Counted from the first letter of the stretch, positions 46,002 to 58,767 are shown. The stretch: 64,000 nucleotides of DNA from Geminocystis sp050753365 (GCF_050753365.1 NZ_JBLZFY010000002.1:62001-126000), one strand, 5' to 3'. Numbers and translations are program-made. Notes: generated by a model from the sequence alone, not told the origin.

Positions 46002-47009
46002 ATGGGAACTATTTACATTACAAAAGATGATGCTTTTATCGGTAAAACTGACGAAAGAATCCACGTCAAAGCCGACAAAAAACAAATTTTAGACGTGCCT
46101 TTTATTAAAGTTGATGGTTTAGTTATCTTAGGTCGATCGAACTTTTCACCTGCCTTAGTTGCTGAATTATTAGAAAGAAAAATTCCTATGAGTTTTTTAA
46201 CTAACAATGGCAAATATTTAGGACGATTAGAACCAGAATTAACTAAAAATATCTTCGTCAGAAAAGCTCAATGGAATGTAGAAGATAACTCAGAAAAAGC
46301 ACTCCATATTGTCAGAGGCTTTATTAGAGGAAAATTAAAAAATTATCGTAATTCTATTCAATTAAGAAATAGACAAGATTATTATGAAAAACTAGAAAAA
46401 AGTATTGAGCAAATTCAAGATATTATCGATAGTTTAGATCGAAAAAATAATGTCGATTCTTTAAGAGGATTAGAAGGAGCAGGAAGTGCTATTTATTTTA
46501 GTTGTTTTAACCTTCTAATTAAAAATAATGAGTTTAGTTTTAATACTCGAAATCGCCGTCCACCAACTGATCCAGTCAACTCTTTACTAAGTTTAGGCTA
46601 CGCTTTATTAAGACATGATATTCAAAGTGCTGTCAATATTGTTGGTTTTGATCCCTATTTAGGCTATCTTCATGTAGCCCATTATGGACGACCAGCTTTA
46701 GCCTTAGATTTAATGGAAGAATTTAGACCAATTATTACCGATGCAGTGGTTTTAAATGTGATTAATAATCAAAAATTAAGCCCTCAAGATTTTATCACTG
46801 AACCCCTCAGTAATGCAGTTTCTTTAACTAAAGAAGGACTGCAAATATTTTTGAGAGCTTATGAAGAAAAAAAACAATCAAAATTCAAACATCCTGTCTT
46901 AAATAAACAATGTACTTATCAAGAATCTTTTGAAATTCAAGCTCGTTTTCTTGCTAAATATTTGATGGAAGAAACTACTCAATATCCACCTTTAATTATC
47001 AAAAAATAA
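46002..47009 (+). CDS. cas1: CRISPR integrase Cas1
   Basis: About 335 aa from MGTIYITKDDAFIGKTDERI. An in-frame ATG at 45966 would add 12 residues unlike the family. Active-site residues are visible: Glu in LRGLEGAGSAIYF, His in VAHYGRPALALDLMEEFRPI and the following acidic residues. It integrates new spacers with Cas2. Confidence 0.93.
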   Translation: MGTIYITKDDAFIGKTDERIHVKADKKQILDVPFIKVDGLVILGRSNFSPALVAELLERKIPMSFLTNNGKYLGRLEPELTKNIFVRKAQWNVEDNSEKALHIVRGFIRGKLKNYRNSIQLRNRQDYYEKLEKSIEQIQDIIDSLDRKNNVDSLRGLEGAGSAIYFSCFNLLIKNNEFSFNTRNRRPPTDPVNSLLSLGYALLRHDIQSAVNIVGFDPYLGYLHVAHYGRPALALDLMEEFRPIITDAVVLNVINNQKLSPQDFITEPLSNAVSLTKEGLQIFLRAYEEKKQSKFKHPVLNKQCTYQESFEIQARFLAKYLMEETTQYPPLIIKK

Positions 47010-47031
47010 TCAATTTTAATTATTAACTATT

Positions 47032-47304
47032 ATGTATGTTATTATTAGTTACGATATAACCGATAATAAAAAAAGAACTCAAATTCACAAAATTTTAAAA
47101 TCCTATGGCGAATGGGTACAATACAGTATTTTTGAGTGTGAATTAACCGAAACCCAATATGCTAAATTGCGTCATCGTCTCTCGAAATTAATTAAAGATG
47201 ATGGGGATAATATCCGTTTTTATTTTATGTGTAAATGTTGTCAGGGTAAAATAGAGCGTATTGGTGGTGAACTACCAAGAGATAATACGATTTTCTTTGT
47301 CTAA
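47032..47304 (+). CDS. cas2: CRISPR adaptation protein Cas2
   Basis: 90 aa. YVIISYDITDNKKRTQIHKI carries the conserved Asp, and WVQYSIFECELTETQY is the core strand. It forms the structural dimer of the Cas1-Cas2 integrase. The array leader follows immediately. Confidence 0.93.
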   Translation: MYVIISYDITDNKKRTQIHKILKSYGEWVQYSIFECELTETQYAKLRHRLSKLIKDDGDNIRFYFMCKCCQGKIERIGGELPRDNTIFFV

Positions 47305-47532
47305 TTTGCGGAAGGGGGAGGGTGTAAAATTTGCCATCTCAACAAAAATCTTTCTTTCCTTTATCTGATAAGGGTTTTGAGGATTTCTTTTTTTGAGAGC
47401 CTTACGCACCTTATCCCATAAGCATTTCAGCGATTTTGTTGCCATTTCGATCGAGCATCTCTTATAATTATGACTAACCTTACGCAAATGCACCTTGAAA
47501 ACTTTATCTATCAAAGGGTTCGATCGTGGGCG
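47305..47532 (+). promoter_or_regulatory. CRISPR leader
   Basis: The 228 bases between cas2 and the first repeat should hold the array promoter and the spacer integration signals. The orientation is supported by the degenerate repeat at the far end of the array. No unambiguous promoter boxes were identified. Confidence 0.6.
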
Positions 47533-49246
47533 GTTTAAACTATTATTAATACCTATTAGGGATTGAAACATCAACTCTATATTCCTAATTGGGGAGGCGT
47601 TTATGTTTAAACTATTATTAATACCTATTAGGGATTGAAACGCCGATGCCCATTGTGATGGCGATGATAATACCGGTTTAAACTATTATTAATACCTATT
47701 AGGGATTGAAACACTTTCGGGAAGCGATTATCAGCAGACCAGTCTAGGTTTAAACTATTATTAATACCTATTAGGGATTGAAACTGTGAGCAATTGGGGA
47801 TTAGCTTAGTAAAGAAAGAGTTTAAACTATTATTAATACCTATTAGGGATTGAAACAAATCCAAAAACTATTGATCCTAAATTTACCGATGATTATGTTT
47901 AAACTATTATTAATACCTATTAGGGATTGAAACAAAATGAAAAAAATAGCTATGAGAAATGACTCAACTATTATGTTTAAACTATTATTAATACCTATTA
48001 GGGATTGAAACGGGAAATCATTATTAGCGTATGATTTAATTGGAAGCTTAGTTTAAACTATTATTAATACCTATTAGGGATTGAAACAGAACAGAATGAA
48101 AGAATTGCTGGATCAACCATTAGTTTAAACTATTATTAATACCTATTAGGGATTGAAACTTTATAACTACTGCTAGGAAAGATGGAAAACCCCAAGGTTT
48201 AAACTATTATTAATACCTATTAGGGATTGAAACTCAAAGAAAGGTAACTATGATAATATCAATGATTTGTTTAAACTATTATTAATACCTATTAGGGATT
48301 GAAACATACCGCTTCCACTGTTACTAGCATTGAGAATTAGTTTAAACTATTATTAATACCTATTAGGGATTGAAACAAAGAAGTAATTAAATTTTACTTG
48401 CCTGAGTTTATCGTGTTTAAACTATTATTAATACCTATTAGGGATTGAAACCACTGAGGGAATAGTAAAATCGGCCGCTTGACCAAGTTTAAACTATTAT
48501 TAATACCTATTAGGGATTGAAACTAAATTAGAAGATATTAACCTATTAGCGCTGAATGGTTTAAACTATTATTAATACCTATTAGGGATTGAAACTTCTT
48601 TGAGTGATACCACTACCACTATTACTAGCATGTTTAAACTATTATTAATACCTATTAGGGATTGAAACAAAAAAAAAACGCTAAAAATTAAAAACTTGGC
48701 ACAGTTTAAACTATTATTAATACCTATTAGGGATTGAAACAAGCAAAAAGGGTTGTATCCATTTGATGATTGATAGTTTAAACTATTATTAATACCTATT
48801 AGGGATTGAAACATGATAAAAAGACTCATAAAAAAGAAAATACATTTGTTTAAACTATTATTAATACCTATTAGGGATTGAAACAATAATCTTACATCCA
48901 CATCACTGTATCCTATCTGTTTAAACTATTATTAATACCTATTAGGGATTGAAACACAGCTAGTAAAATCAATGATTCTGAGAATAATAGTTTAAACTAT
49001 TATTAATACCTATTAGGGATTGAAACATTACCCTTTAATTCTTTAACACCATCTAAATAATAGTTTAAACTATTATTAATACCTATTAGGGATTGAAACT
49101 TATGATGATTTCGTGATCTGCATAAGTTTCGATTTCAAGTTTAAACTATTATTAATACCTATTAGGGATTGAAACAGGTAATCAGAAAAGGAGAGCTAAT
49201 CAGTGATAAGTTTAAACTATCATTAATACCTATTTGGCATTAAAAC
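47533..49246 (+). CRISPR. CRISPR array, 24 repeats and 23 spacers (type I-D)
   Basis: The 37-base repeat begins GTTTAAACTATTATTAATAC and ends CTATTAGGGATTGAAAC. Repeats start at 47533, 47605, 47676, 47748, 47820, 47897, 47975, 48051, 48123, 48197, 48269, 48340, 48415, 48487, 48559, 48632, 48704, 48776, 48848, 48919, 48990, 49063, 49139 and 49210. Spacers are 34-41 bases. Repeats 1-23 look identical. The last differs at four positions and marks the leader-distal end. Spacers at 48306-48339 and 48596-48631 share a diverged 25-base core. Confidence 0.98.
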
Positions 49247-49251
49247 ATTGC

Positions 49252-50052
49252 ATGGATTTTCTCTTTTTATCAAAATTATTACCTCTTTTCTTCTACCCTT
49301 TGGGATTGATATTTTTACTGTTGATTATTAGTCTCATTTTGTGGTGGAAATATCCCCGTTGGTTTCCTATTCCAGTCATTTTGGCTTGTTTTATTTTGTT
49401 TATTAGTGGAAATAATGCTATTAGTAATCTATTAGTTAAGTCTTTGGAATGGCAATATACTCCCCAAGCCGATGAATTGCCTACGGCTGATGCAATAGTA
49501 ATTTTAGGTGGTAGTGTGAAACCCTATGATTATCCTCGCCCAATGATTGAGGTTTCTGAAAGTGGCGATCGAGTCATTTATGGTGCTAAATTGTACAAAA
49601 TGGGCAAATCTCCTCGAATAATTGTTACTGGTGGCAGAATCCCTTGGCATGGCAATGAGAATTTTCCATCGGAAGCGGAGGATATGGCAGAATTACTCTT
49701 ACTTTTGGGTGTGCCGGAATCGTCTATTATCAAGGAGGGTAACTCTTTCAATACCTACGATAACGCCATCAATACTCGTCAAATCTTAGAAGAATTAAAG
49801 ATCGATCGAATCATTTTAGTCACTTCAGCATTACATATGCCTCGCTCTGTGAAAATTTTTGAAAGACAAAATATTAACGTAATTCCAGCACCTACAGATT
49901 ATTTAGTGACAGAAAAATCTTTTTCCGAAGAAGGTAGCTTAGGAAATTTTATTATTAATCTTTTCCCAGATTCTAACTCTTTAAACAATACAACTTCAGT
50001 GATGAAAGAATATATCGGCATGATAGTTTATCGTCTCAAAGGATGGATATAA
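49252..50052 (+). CDS. YdcF/DUF218-family membrane-anchored protein
   Basis: About 266 aa from MDFLFLSKLLPLFFYPLG. The start lies 5 bases after the last CRISPR repeat. An upstream ATG at 49234 falls in the repeat itself and is less likely. Two N-terminal hydrophobic helices precede the DUF218 core: ADAIVILGGSVKPYDYPRP, SPRIIVTGGRIPWHG, EGNSFNTYDNAINTRQIL and ILVTSALHMPRSVKIFERQN. Related proteins (SanA/YdcF) act in envelope functions. The exact role is unknown. Confidence 0.85.
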   Translation: MDFLFLSKLLPLFFYPLGLIFLLLIISLILWWKYPRWFPIPVILACFILFISGNNAISNLLVKSLEWQYTPQADELPTADAIVILGGSVKPYDYPRPMIEVSESGDRVIYGAKLYKMGKSPRIIVTGGRIPWHGNENFPSEAEDMAELLLLLGVPESSIIKEGNSFNTYDNAINTRQILEELKIDRIILVTSALHMPRSVKIFERQNINVIPAPTDYLVTEKSFSEEGSLGNFIINLFPDSNSLNNTTSVMKEYIGMIVYRLKGWI

Positions 50053-50089
50053 CCTGAGTTCGATATAAGATGATGAAGATAAGAGGGGG

Positions 50090-52540
<2,451 letters not shown>

Positions 52541-52851
52541 ATTGTTGTAATTTGACCATGAAGACCAATTATAAGTGGTTAATGATAATTATTCTTTGCA
52601 ACTCCTCTACTGAATCCTGATACCATTATATAACGTCTTAGGGATTCTGAACAATCACCTCGATCGAACATAATGAGTAATGAGTAATGAGTAATGAGTA
52701 ATGAGTAATGAGTAATGAGTAATGAGTAATGAGTAATGAGTAATGAGTAATGAGTAATGAGTAATGAGTAATGAGTAATGAGTAGTTAATTCCCCTAGTC
52801 TCCTAGTCTTCAAGTCTCCTAGTTTTCATTCCTAATTCCTAATTCTTAACT
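52541..52851. repeat. Intergenic region with long TAATGAG heptamer run
   Basis: From 52671 to 52784 the heptamer TAATGAG/AGTAATG repeats about 16 times without interruption, the longest such run in the window. It lies between the divergent HD phosphodiesterase and permease genes, where it could alter promoter spacing. CTAGTCTC/CTAGTCTT strings follow near 52795-52825. Confidence 0.88.
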
Positions 52852-53874
52852 ATGAATTTTGGTCAATCTTTAGGCTTTTTAGCTTTTTTAATTTCTTTAT
52901 ATATCCTTTGGCAATTAAGACAATTATTATTACTAATTTTTACCTCAGTTATATTTTCAGTAGTTTTAAATAGATTAGTTGTCAAATTACAAAAATATAA
53001 TTTTAGTCGTCCCAAAGCTGTCATTATAATTTCTGCTAGTGCTGTGGTAATTTTGAGTTTATTACTAACTTTAATTTTACCGCCTTTTTTAGAACAATTT
53101 GAATTATTACTTAATCTTTTACCTAAAGTAGTTAAAAAATTAAATGAACTGATTAATAGTTTTGATTTTGGGGAATATAAAGAAATTATACCACCTATTA
53201 ATATCGAAAAGATTTTAAGTGATTATGGATTTCCTACTTCTCAGATTTTTAATAATTTTATCATTTTATTTTCTAACTTTTTTAATCTCACTTTTCAATT
53301 ATTGTTTGTCATAATTTTGACAATAATTTTTCTTTTAAATCCTCAAAAATACCGCCGTTATTTTATTAAAATTTGTCCTGCTTTTTATCGTCATCGTATC
53401 AATGATATTCTGGAAAAAAGTGAGGTTTCGATCGTAAGTTGGTTAAGTGGAATCATTGTAAACTGTATATTTATTGCCACTTTAAGCGGTTTAGGATTAT
53501 GGGTTTTACAAGTAAAATTAGTGTTAGTTCATGCCCTTTTAGCCGGTTTATTAAACTTTATTCCTAATATTGGACCGACTTTAAGTGTTGTCTTTCCAGT
53601 TATGATTGCAGTGGTGGATTCTCCATGGAAAATTATACCTATTATTATCTGGTATTTTATTGTACAAAATATCGAAAGTTATTGGTTAACACCTAAAGTT
53701 ATGGCTGATAAAGTATCATTATTACCTGCTGTAACTTTATTCTCACAAATCTTTTTTGCTACGGCTTTTGGATTGCTAGGATTATTATTAGCCTTGCCTT
53801 TAACCGTGATTGCCAAAACTTGGATTGAAGAAATATTATTCTATGACATTTTGGATAAATGGAACACCCATTAA
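52852..53874 (+). CDS. AI-2E family transporter (PerM-like permease)
   Basis: 340 aa with about 7-8 hydrophobic helices. Typical segments are LRQLLLLIFTSVIFSVVLNR, the helix-rich LLNFIPNIGPTLSVVFPVMI and VSLLPAVTLFSQIFFATAFG. The family exports small molecules or exchanges ions. The substrate is not predictable. The stop overlaps the end of the opposing DUF4079 gene by 4 bases. Confidence 0.88.
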   Translation: MNFGQSLGFLAFLISLYILWQLRQLLLLIFTSVIFSVVLNRLVVKLQKYNFSRPKAVIIISASAVVILSLLLTLILPPFLEQFELLLNLLPKVVKKLNELINSFDFGEYKEIIPPINIEKILSDYGFPTSQIFNNFIILFSNFFNLTFQLLFVIILTIIFLLNPQKYRRYFIKICPAFYRHRINDILEKSEVSIVSWLSGIIVNCIFIATLSGLGLWVLQVKLVLVHALLAGLLNFIPNIGPTLSVVFPVMIAVVDSPWKIIPIIIWYFIVQNIESYWLTPKVMADKVSLLPAVTLFSQIFFATAFGLLGLLLALPLTVIAKTWIEEILFYDILDKWNTH

Positions 53875-54563
53875 ATAATAAGATTGATAGATTTTATCAC
53901 TAAAGCAGGAGGAGGAGTCCACAGTCCAATTTCAAATAAATCTCTTGAGCCTGTTATCCCTTGTCCTAAAAATAATAATAGAGCTAAACAGTTTAAAATA
54001 ATGTGAATATTACGCCATTTGTTCGATCGATCTCGGTAAATATCATCGATAATAGCCACGGAAAAAATCATCAATAATGAAACAACTATCCCATAATAAT
54101 AATGTGACCAAAACCACTCATTTCCTCGCCGAAAAATACCATCCTGACAACCTAAAATAACTATTCCCATACCGCTTAAAGTAGCAAAAATTCCTCGCCA
54201 TAATTTACCTCTCGATCGAAATAAAAAGACAAAAGAAATGATGGAAAAAACAAACATTAAGATAATAAAAATAAACTGAAAAAAATTAGTCGCCCATAGT
54301 TCATTTTTGATAATATTTTTTGCTATAATTGGTCGTGCTAATCCGATTAAAGAGGCAATAACTACTGCCGAAGATAACCATTTACCTAAGATAACGTGAT
54401 TTAAACCGACAGAAGGCGGAATTTTACTTTTATCCCCCTCTTTGATTTCTAATCTTCTTTGACGAGTTTCCCAAGCAAAATAAGACACTATTCCGATGAG
54501 GGGAAATACCGCTACTATGGTAAAAAAAGGATGAATTAAGAGAGTAAATTGTTCGATCGACAT
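53871..54563 (-). CDS. DUF4079-family membrane protein
   Basis: 230 aa with about six membrane helices (FFTIVAVFPLIGIVSYFAWE, WLSSAVVIASLIGLARPI, FFQFIFIILMFVFSIISFVFLF). It resembles cyanobacterial DUF4079 proteins, distantly related to cytochrome b561-type folds. His residues in LLIHPF, GLNHVILGKW and HYYYG might bind heme (inference). Function unknown. Confidence 0.75.
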   Translation of the reverse strand: MSIEQFTLLIHPFFTIVAVFPLIGIVSYFAWETRQRRLEIKEGDKSKIPPSVGLNHVILGKWLSSAVVIASLIGLARPIIAKNIIKNELWATNFFQFIFIILMFVFSIISFVFLFRSRGKLWRGIFATLSGMGIVILGCQDGIFRRGNEWFWSHYYYGIVVSLLMIFSVAIIDDIYRDRSNKWRNIHIILNCLALLLFLGQGITGSRDLFEIGLWTPPPALVIKSINLII

Positions 54564-54651
54564 AATAATGAATAATGAATAGTTGTTAAATATCTTAGTC
54601 TTCTAGTATTCTAGTCTTAATTCTTAATTCTTAATTCTCAATTCTTAATTC

Positions 54652-55398
54652 TTAATTGTTTAGGGCTTTTAAGAAACTTTTAATTGAGCCAAAAAATCCT
54701 AGAGATGGTGCAGAGTTTTGATTATTTTCTTCGTCATTTTGCCCTGCTAAAATTCTGTCTAACGCCTCTCCTAAAGGTTTTTGAGATACTTCTGCGATAA
54801 GTTGATATTCTTCTTCTCCCTCGTTTTGTTGCCATACTTGCCATAAATTGGGATAACTTCTCAACACCACTGCATTTTCTAATGGTCTAATATAATAACA
54901 GGATTCTAAAATGCTGATGAATCTCTCTCTTAATTGACGGGCGGCATAACCAATCCCCACGATCGAAACGTCCTCTAATTGGGGTATTAATAGTATAACA
55001 GGTCGATCGTCTGCTAAATTACAGAGTCTTTCTACTAAGGCAACCTCCACCGAAGAAGGAGAAACTACCAGAAAAATTTGATCTGTTTCACTAATTTTCG
55101 TATCCACAGGAGTGCGACTACTGCCGATGTCTGTTACTATAAACTCTGTTTCTCCCCATTCCCTTCTCGCTAATGCCGCCGCGCCAGTGTCAGGAAAAAG
55201 TACTTTTAATCCCATGCCATACTCATCTTTAAATAATTGAGCAAATTCTAAGGCTAAATACTGCGCTTTTAAAGCGATTTCGGGAATGACTAAATCAACA
55301 GTGATACGATTACAACCGCTATCTAAGGCTACTTTTAAGGCGGATTGGGCTTGAATAATAGTTTCTTCTAGGGTTTGAGGAATAGTTGTCATCATCAA
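54652..55398 (-). CDS. DUF1995-family protein (LPA3-like)
   Basis: 248 aa. PQTLEETIIQAQSALKVALD and GCNRITVDLVIPEIALKAQY are typical of the DUF1995 family, which is shared by cyanobacteria and plastids. The plant members include a factor needed for photosystem II accumulation. No catalytic motif is visible. An acidic C-terminal tail region (GQNDEENNQNSAP) is variable. Confidence 0.8.
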   Translation of the reverse strand: MMMTTIPQTLEETIIQAQSALKVALDSGCNRITVDLVIPEIALKAQYLALEFAQLFKDEYGMGLKVLFPDTGAAALARREWGETEFIVTDIGSSRTPVDTKISETDQIFLVVSPSSVEVALVERLCNLADDRPVILLIPQLEDVSIVGIGYAARQLRERFISILESCYYIRPLENAVVLRSYPNLWQVWQQNEGEEEYQLIAEVSQKPLGEALDRILAGQNDEENNQNSAPSLGFFGSIKSFLKALNN

Positions 55399-55588
55399 TT
55401 TTAATAAATTTTACATACCATAAAAATCATTATCCAATATCTGTTCGATCGAAAAAGGACAATTATGAGGATATTCTATCTCATCAGGGTATTGGGGTAT
55501 TGGGGTATTGGGGGGATTTTTTACTTGCGGATTTAAAATAATAAAAAATCTTGAAATAATCAATTTATAATAGTAAATTATCAAAACT

Positions 55589-55664
55589 TATTACTCATTA
55601 CTTATTACTCATTACTCATTACTCATTACTCATTACTCATTATTCATTATTCATTATTCATTAC
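55589..55664. repeat. Heptanucleotide repeats upstream of fabD
   Basis: TTACTCA heptamers, then TTATTCA variants, run up to about 65 bases before the fabD start. The sequence after them (ATTACTTCGTACCT) resembles the dispersed repeat at position 1. Confidence 0.8.
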
Positions 55665-55727
55665 TTCGTACCTAACAGAAATTGATATATAATATTGCGT
55701 TGGCACTTTAAGAAAATTGTATCATAA

Positions 55728-56594
55728 ATGACTAAAAAAGCATGGGTATTCCCCGGACAAGGTTCACAATCTCAAGGTATGGGGTTAGATTTACAAAATA
55801 ATTCTATCGCACTAGATAAATTTCGACAGGCAGAGGAAATATTGGGTTGGTCTGTGTTAGAAATATGTCAGGGTGATGAAGAAGTTTTATCTCGCACTCT
55901 TTACACTCAACCTTGTCTTTATACCATCGAAACTATTTTAGTTGATTTATTACGAGAGCAAGGCAAAAATCCAGATGTGGTTGCAGGGCATAGTTTAGGA
56001 GAATATGTCGCTCTTTATACCGCAGGAGTCTATGATTTTGCTATGGGTTTAAAATTAGTGCAAAAACGGGGAGAGTTGATGGATAAGGCTCAAGGCGGTA
56101 AAATGGTGGCTTTAATGAAGTTTACACGGGATACCTTAGATTCGATCGTCTCTAACACGGAAAATGTAGTCATTGCCAATGATAATAGTGATGGACAAGT
56201 AGTAATATCAGGAGAACCAAATGCAGTGGATTCCGTGGTATCTCAAGTCAAGGCAAAATTAACAGTTCCCTTAAAAGTTTCAGGAGCGTTTCATTCTCCT
56301 TTAATGGCAACAGCCTCCGCCGAATTTTCCCAAGTATTAAACGGCATTAAATTTAACGATGCGACTATACCTATTTTAAGCAATGTTGATCCTACTCCTA
56401 GTCAAAATGCCGATACAATCAAACAAAGATTAATTGAGCAAATGACGGGGGGAGTGCGTTGGCGTGAGATAATGTTGCAGTTCCCCTTAGAAAATGTGAC
56501 AGAAGTGGTAGAAGTCGGACCCGGAAAGGTACTTACAGGGTTAATCAAACGTACCCTTAAAGGAGTTAATTTGACAAACGTAGAAACTATATAA
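55728..56594 (+). CDS. fabD: Malonyl-CoA:ACP transacylase FabD
   Basis: 288 aa. AWVFPGQGSQSQGMG is the family start. VVAGHSLGEYVALYTAG holds the active-site Ser (~91) and SGAFHSPLMATA the catalytic His. It moves malonyl groups from CoA to acyl carrier protein for fatty acid synthesis. Normal length. The gene stands alone. Confidence 0.95.
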   Translation: MTKKAWVFPGQGSQSQGMGLDLQNNSIALDKFRQAEEILGWSVLEICQGDEEVLSRTLYTQPCLYTIETILVDLLREQGKNPDVVAGHSLGEYVALYTAGVYDFAMGLKLVQKRGELMDKAQGGKMVALMKFTRDTLDSIVSNTENVVIANDNSDGQVVISGEPNAVDSVVSQVKAKLTVPLKVSGAFHSPLMATASAEFSQVLNGIKFNDATIPILSNVDPTPSQNADTIKQRLIEQMTGGVRWREIMLQFPLENVTEVVEVGPGKVLTGLIKRTLKGVNLTNVETI

Positions 56595-56757
56595 CATCCA
56601 TTTGTTCTTAATTCTGGAAAACCATCAAAAGTTTTAACTTTTTCCTCTTCCCTTTTCTCTATTTTCACCAAAATACTTTTTCGGCAGACTCTAAATATTG
56701 ATTCTTGTTTCCACGAAACTGATATAATTATTAATTTTATTATCAGATATATATATA

Positions 56758-57456
56758 ATGGTTAACACAATACAAAAATCCTTAGATGATAAGTCGATCG
56801 TCAAAGACTATTTTAATGCTACTGGTTTTGAAAGATGGCGCAATATTTACGGTGACGGGCAAGTAAATAAAGTGCAATTAGACATTAGGGAAGGGCATCA
56901 ACAGACGATCGATAAAGTAGTAAATTGGTTAAAAGAAGATGGTAATTTAGCGAATCTTACTATCTGCGATGCGGGTTGTGGTGTTGGTAGTTTAACTATT
57001 CCCTTAGCCCAAGAAGGTGCTATTATTTTTGCCAGTGACATCTCTAGTAAAATGGTAGGAGAAGCCGCCGAAAGAATCAAACAAGTAATGACAAATCCCC
57101 GTAACATTAGGTTAGGGGTACAAGATTTAGAATCTATTAGGGGAGAATATCATACTGTTATTTGTTTAGACGTATTGATACATTATCCCACAGAAGAAGC
57201 CGCTCAGATGATTAAACACTTGTCATCTTTAGCTAAATCTCGTTTAATTTTGAGTTTTGCTCCTAAAACCTTCTTTTTAACCATTTTAAAGCGCATTGGT
57301 GAATTTTTTCCCGGTCCGAGTAAAACTACCCGTGCCTATCAACACAAAGAGGAAGATATTGTCAAAATCCTGCAAGATAATGGCTTTCAAATCAAACGTA
57401 CAGATATGACTAGCACTAATTTTTATTATTCTCGTCTTCTCGAAGCCGTTAGATAA
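56758..57456 (+). CDS. chlM: Magnesium-protoporphyrin IX methyltransferase ChlM
   Basis: 232 aa SAM-dependent methyltransferase. The start region VKDYFNATGFERWRNIYGDG is characteristic, SAM motif I is TICDAGCGVGSLTIPLA, and LDVLIHYPTEEAAQMI and FPGPSKTTRAYQHKEEDI follow. It methylates Mg-protoporphyrin IX in chlorophyll synthesis, confirming a phototroph. Confidence 0.94.
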   Translation: MVNTIQKSLDDKSIVKDYFNATGFERWRNIYGDGQVNKVQLDIREGHQQTIDKVVNWLKEDGNLANLTICDAGCGVGSLTIPLAQEGAIIFASDISSKMVGEAAERIKQVMTNPRNIRLGVQDLESIRGEYHTVICLDVLIHYPTEEAAQMIKHLSSLAKSRLILSFAPKTFFLTILKRIGEFFPGPSKTTRAYQHKEEDIVKILQDNGFQIKRTDMTSTNFYYSRLLEAVR

Positions 57457-57565
57457 GAATTAAGAATTAAGAATTAAAAAAATGTAGGGGCTTAATATAT
57501 TAAGCCCAACCCCATCAGAAAAATATACCAAAATGAACATTTATTCTCAATTTTGCATTCTTAAA

Positions 57566-57805
57566 TTACCATACAGGATCGGAATAGAGATTAATGATAA
57601 ACTCTTTGGTATCAGGAGGAATGGCACTAATACAGGCACAAATAGGAGTACCATCTTCTAATTCTACTTCACAGGCATGGCATGAACCCATAACACAACC
57701 CGTGGGAATAAAAACACCTCCTCGCTTGGCAACTTCTAACAAAGGTTCACCAACTTCTGCTATAACTGTGACATCATCGGGTAAAAATTTTACTTTGACA
57801 CTCAT
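57566..57805 (-). CDS. 2Fe-2S ferredoxin-like protein
   Basis: 79 aa. Plant-type ferredoxin fold with GCVMGSCHACEVELEDG (three Cys of the cluster: CX5CX2C) and ICACISAIPP supplying the fourth. Shorter than photosynthetic ferredoxin, it resembles the small ferredoxins with specialised electron-transfer roles in cyanobacteria. Its partner is unknown. Confidence 0.85.
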   Translation of the reverse strand: MSVKVKFLPDDVTVIAEVGEPLLEVAKRGGVFIPTGCVMGSCHACEVELEDGTPICACISAIPPDTKEFIINLYSDPVW

Positions 57806-57841
57806 ATTTAGGGGTTGTTAAAAAGTTTTTTGATGAAGATA

Positions 57842-57899
<58 letters not shown>

Positions 57900-58002
57900 A
57901 TTAACCGTTTGAAAAATTTAGAGTTCAATTTATTGAACGGGAAATTATTAGACGTGTCATTTATTACACAGCGTGTTATTAATTGACACCTAATACTTAA
58001 TT

Positions 58003-58767
58003 TTAAACGATTCTGGTATTGCCTATAATAACATCTTGTAATCGCCCATTATCGATCGAACCGATAGCTTCTTTAAGATCAAGTTTACCAGTATAAAGAG
58101 CCTTGCCGACAATAACACCCGTTACGCCCAAAGATTCTAAGGATAACAGACTAAGTAAATCCGTCAAACAGCTAATACCGCCCGAAGCGATAACAGGAAT
58201 TTTCGATATTTGTGCCAATTCCCTTAAAGATTCGAGGTTAGGACCAACTAAAGTACCATCTCGGCTAATATCAGTATAGATAATGGCGGCGGCTTTGTCA
58301 GATATTTGTTGGGCTAAATCCGTTGCCTCTACTGTGGATGTTTCTAACCACCCTTTGGTGGCAACTTTCCCGTTACGCGCATCAATTCCGACAGCGATTT
58401 TATAGGGATAGGTTTCGCATAATTCTTGTACTAACTCTGGGTTTTCTATGGCTACAGTACCGACTATTGCTCTTTCTACCCCTAATTCAAATAGTCTAGC
58501 AACAGCAGTTCGATCGCGCAATCCCCCCCCTACTTGTACAGGGATAGATAAATGTTGCACAATGGAGGCGATGGCATCTAAATTAATGGTTGTGCCTTCT
58601 TTTGCACCATCTAAATCCACTAAGTGTAAACGGGTAGCGCCTTGAGATTCCCATTGTAAAGCTACTTCTAAAGGATTCTCATGAAAAACTTGAGACTGTT
58701 GATAATCCCCTTGATATAATCTCACACAACGCCCTGCTAATAAATCAATGGCGGGTATTACTTCCAT
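58003..58767 (-). CDS. hisA: Histidine biosynthesis isomerase HisA
   Basis: 254 aa TIM barrel. EVIPAIDLLAGRCVRLYQGD has the conserved catalytic Asp, LHLVDLDGAKEG and IPVQVGGGLRDRTAV follow, and IIYTDISRDGTLVGPNL has the second catalytic Asp. It converts ProFAR to PRFAR, the fourth step of histidine biosynthesis. Confidence 0.95.
   Translation of the reverse strand: MEVIPAIDLLAGRCVRLYQGDYQQSQVFHENPLEVALQWESQGATRLHLVDLDGAKEGTTINLDAIASIVQHLSIPVQVGGGLRDRTAVARLFELGVERAIVGTVAIENPELVQELCETYPYKIAVGIDARNGKVATKGWLETSTVEATDLAQQISDKAAAIIYTDISRDGTLVGPNLESLRELAQISKIPVIASGGISCLTDLLSLLSLESLGVTGVIVGKALYTGKLDLKEAIGSIDNGRLQDVIIGNTRIV

Noticed and set aside
47572..48901. Minus-strand open frames containing FQSLIGINNSLN repeats
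   Set aside because: These are translations of the CRISPR repeats, not genes.
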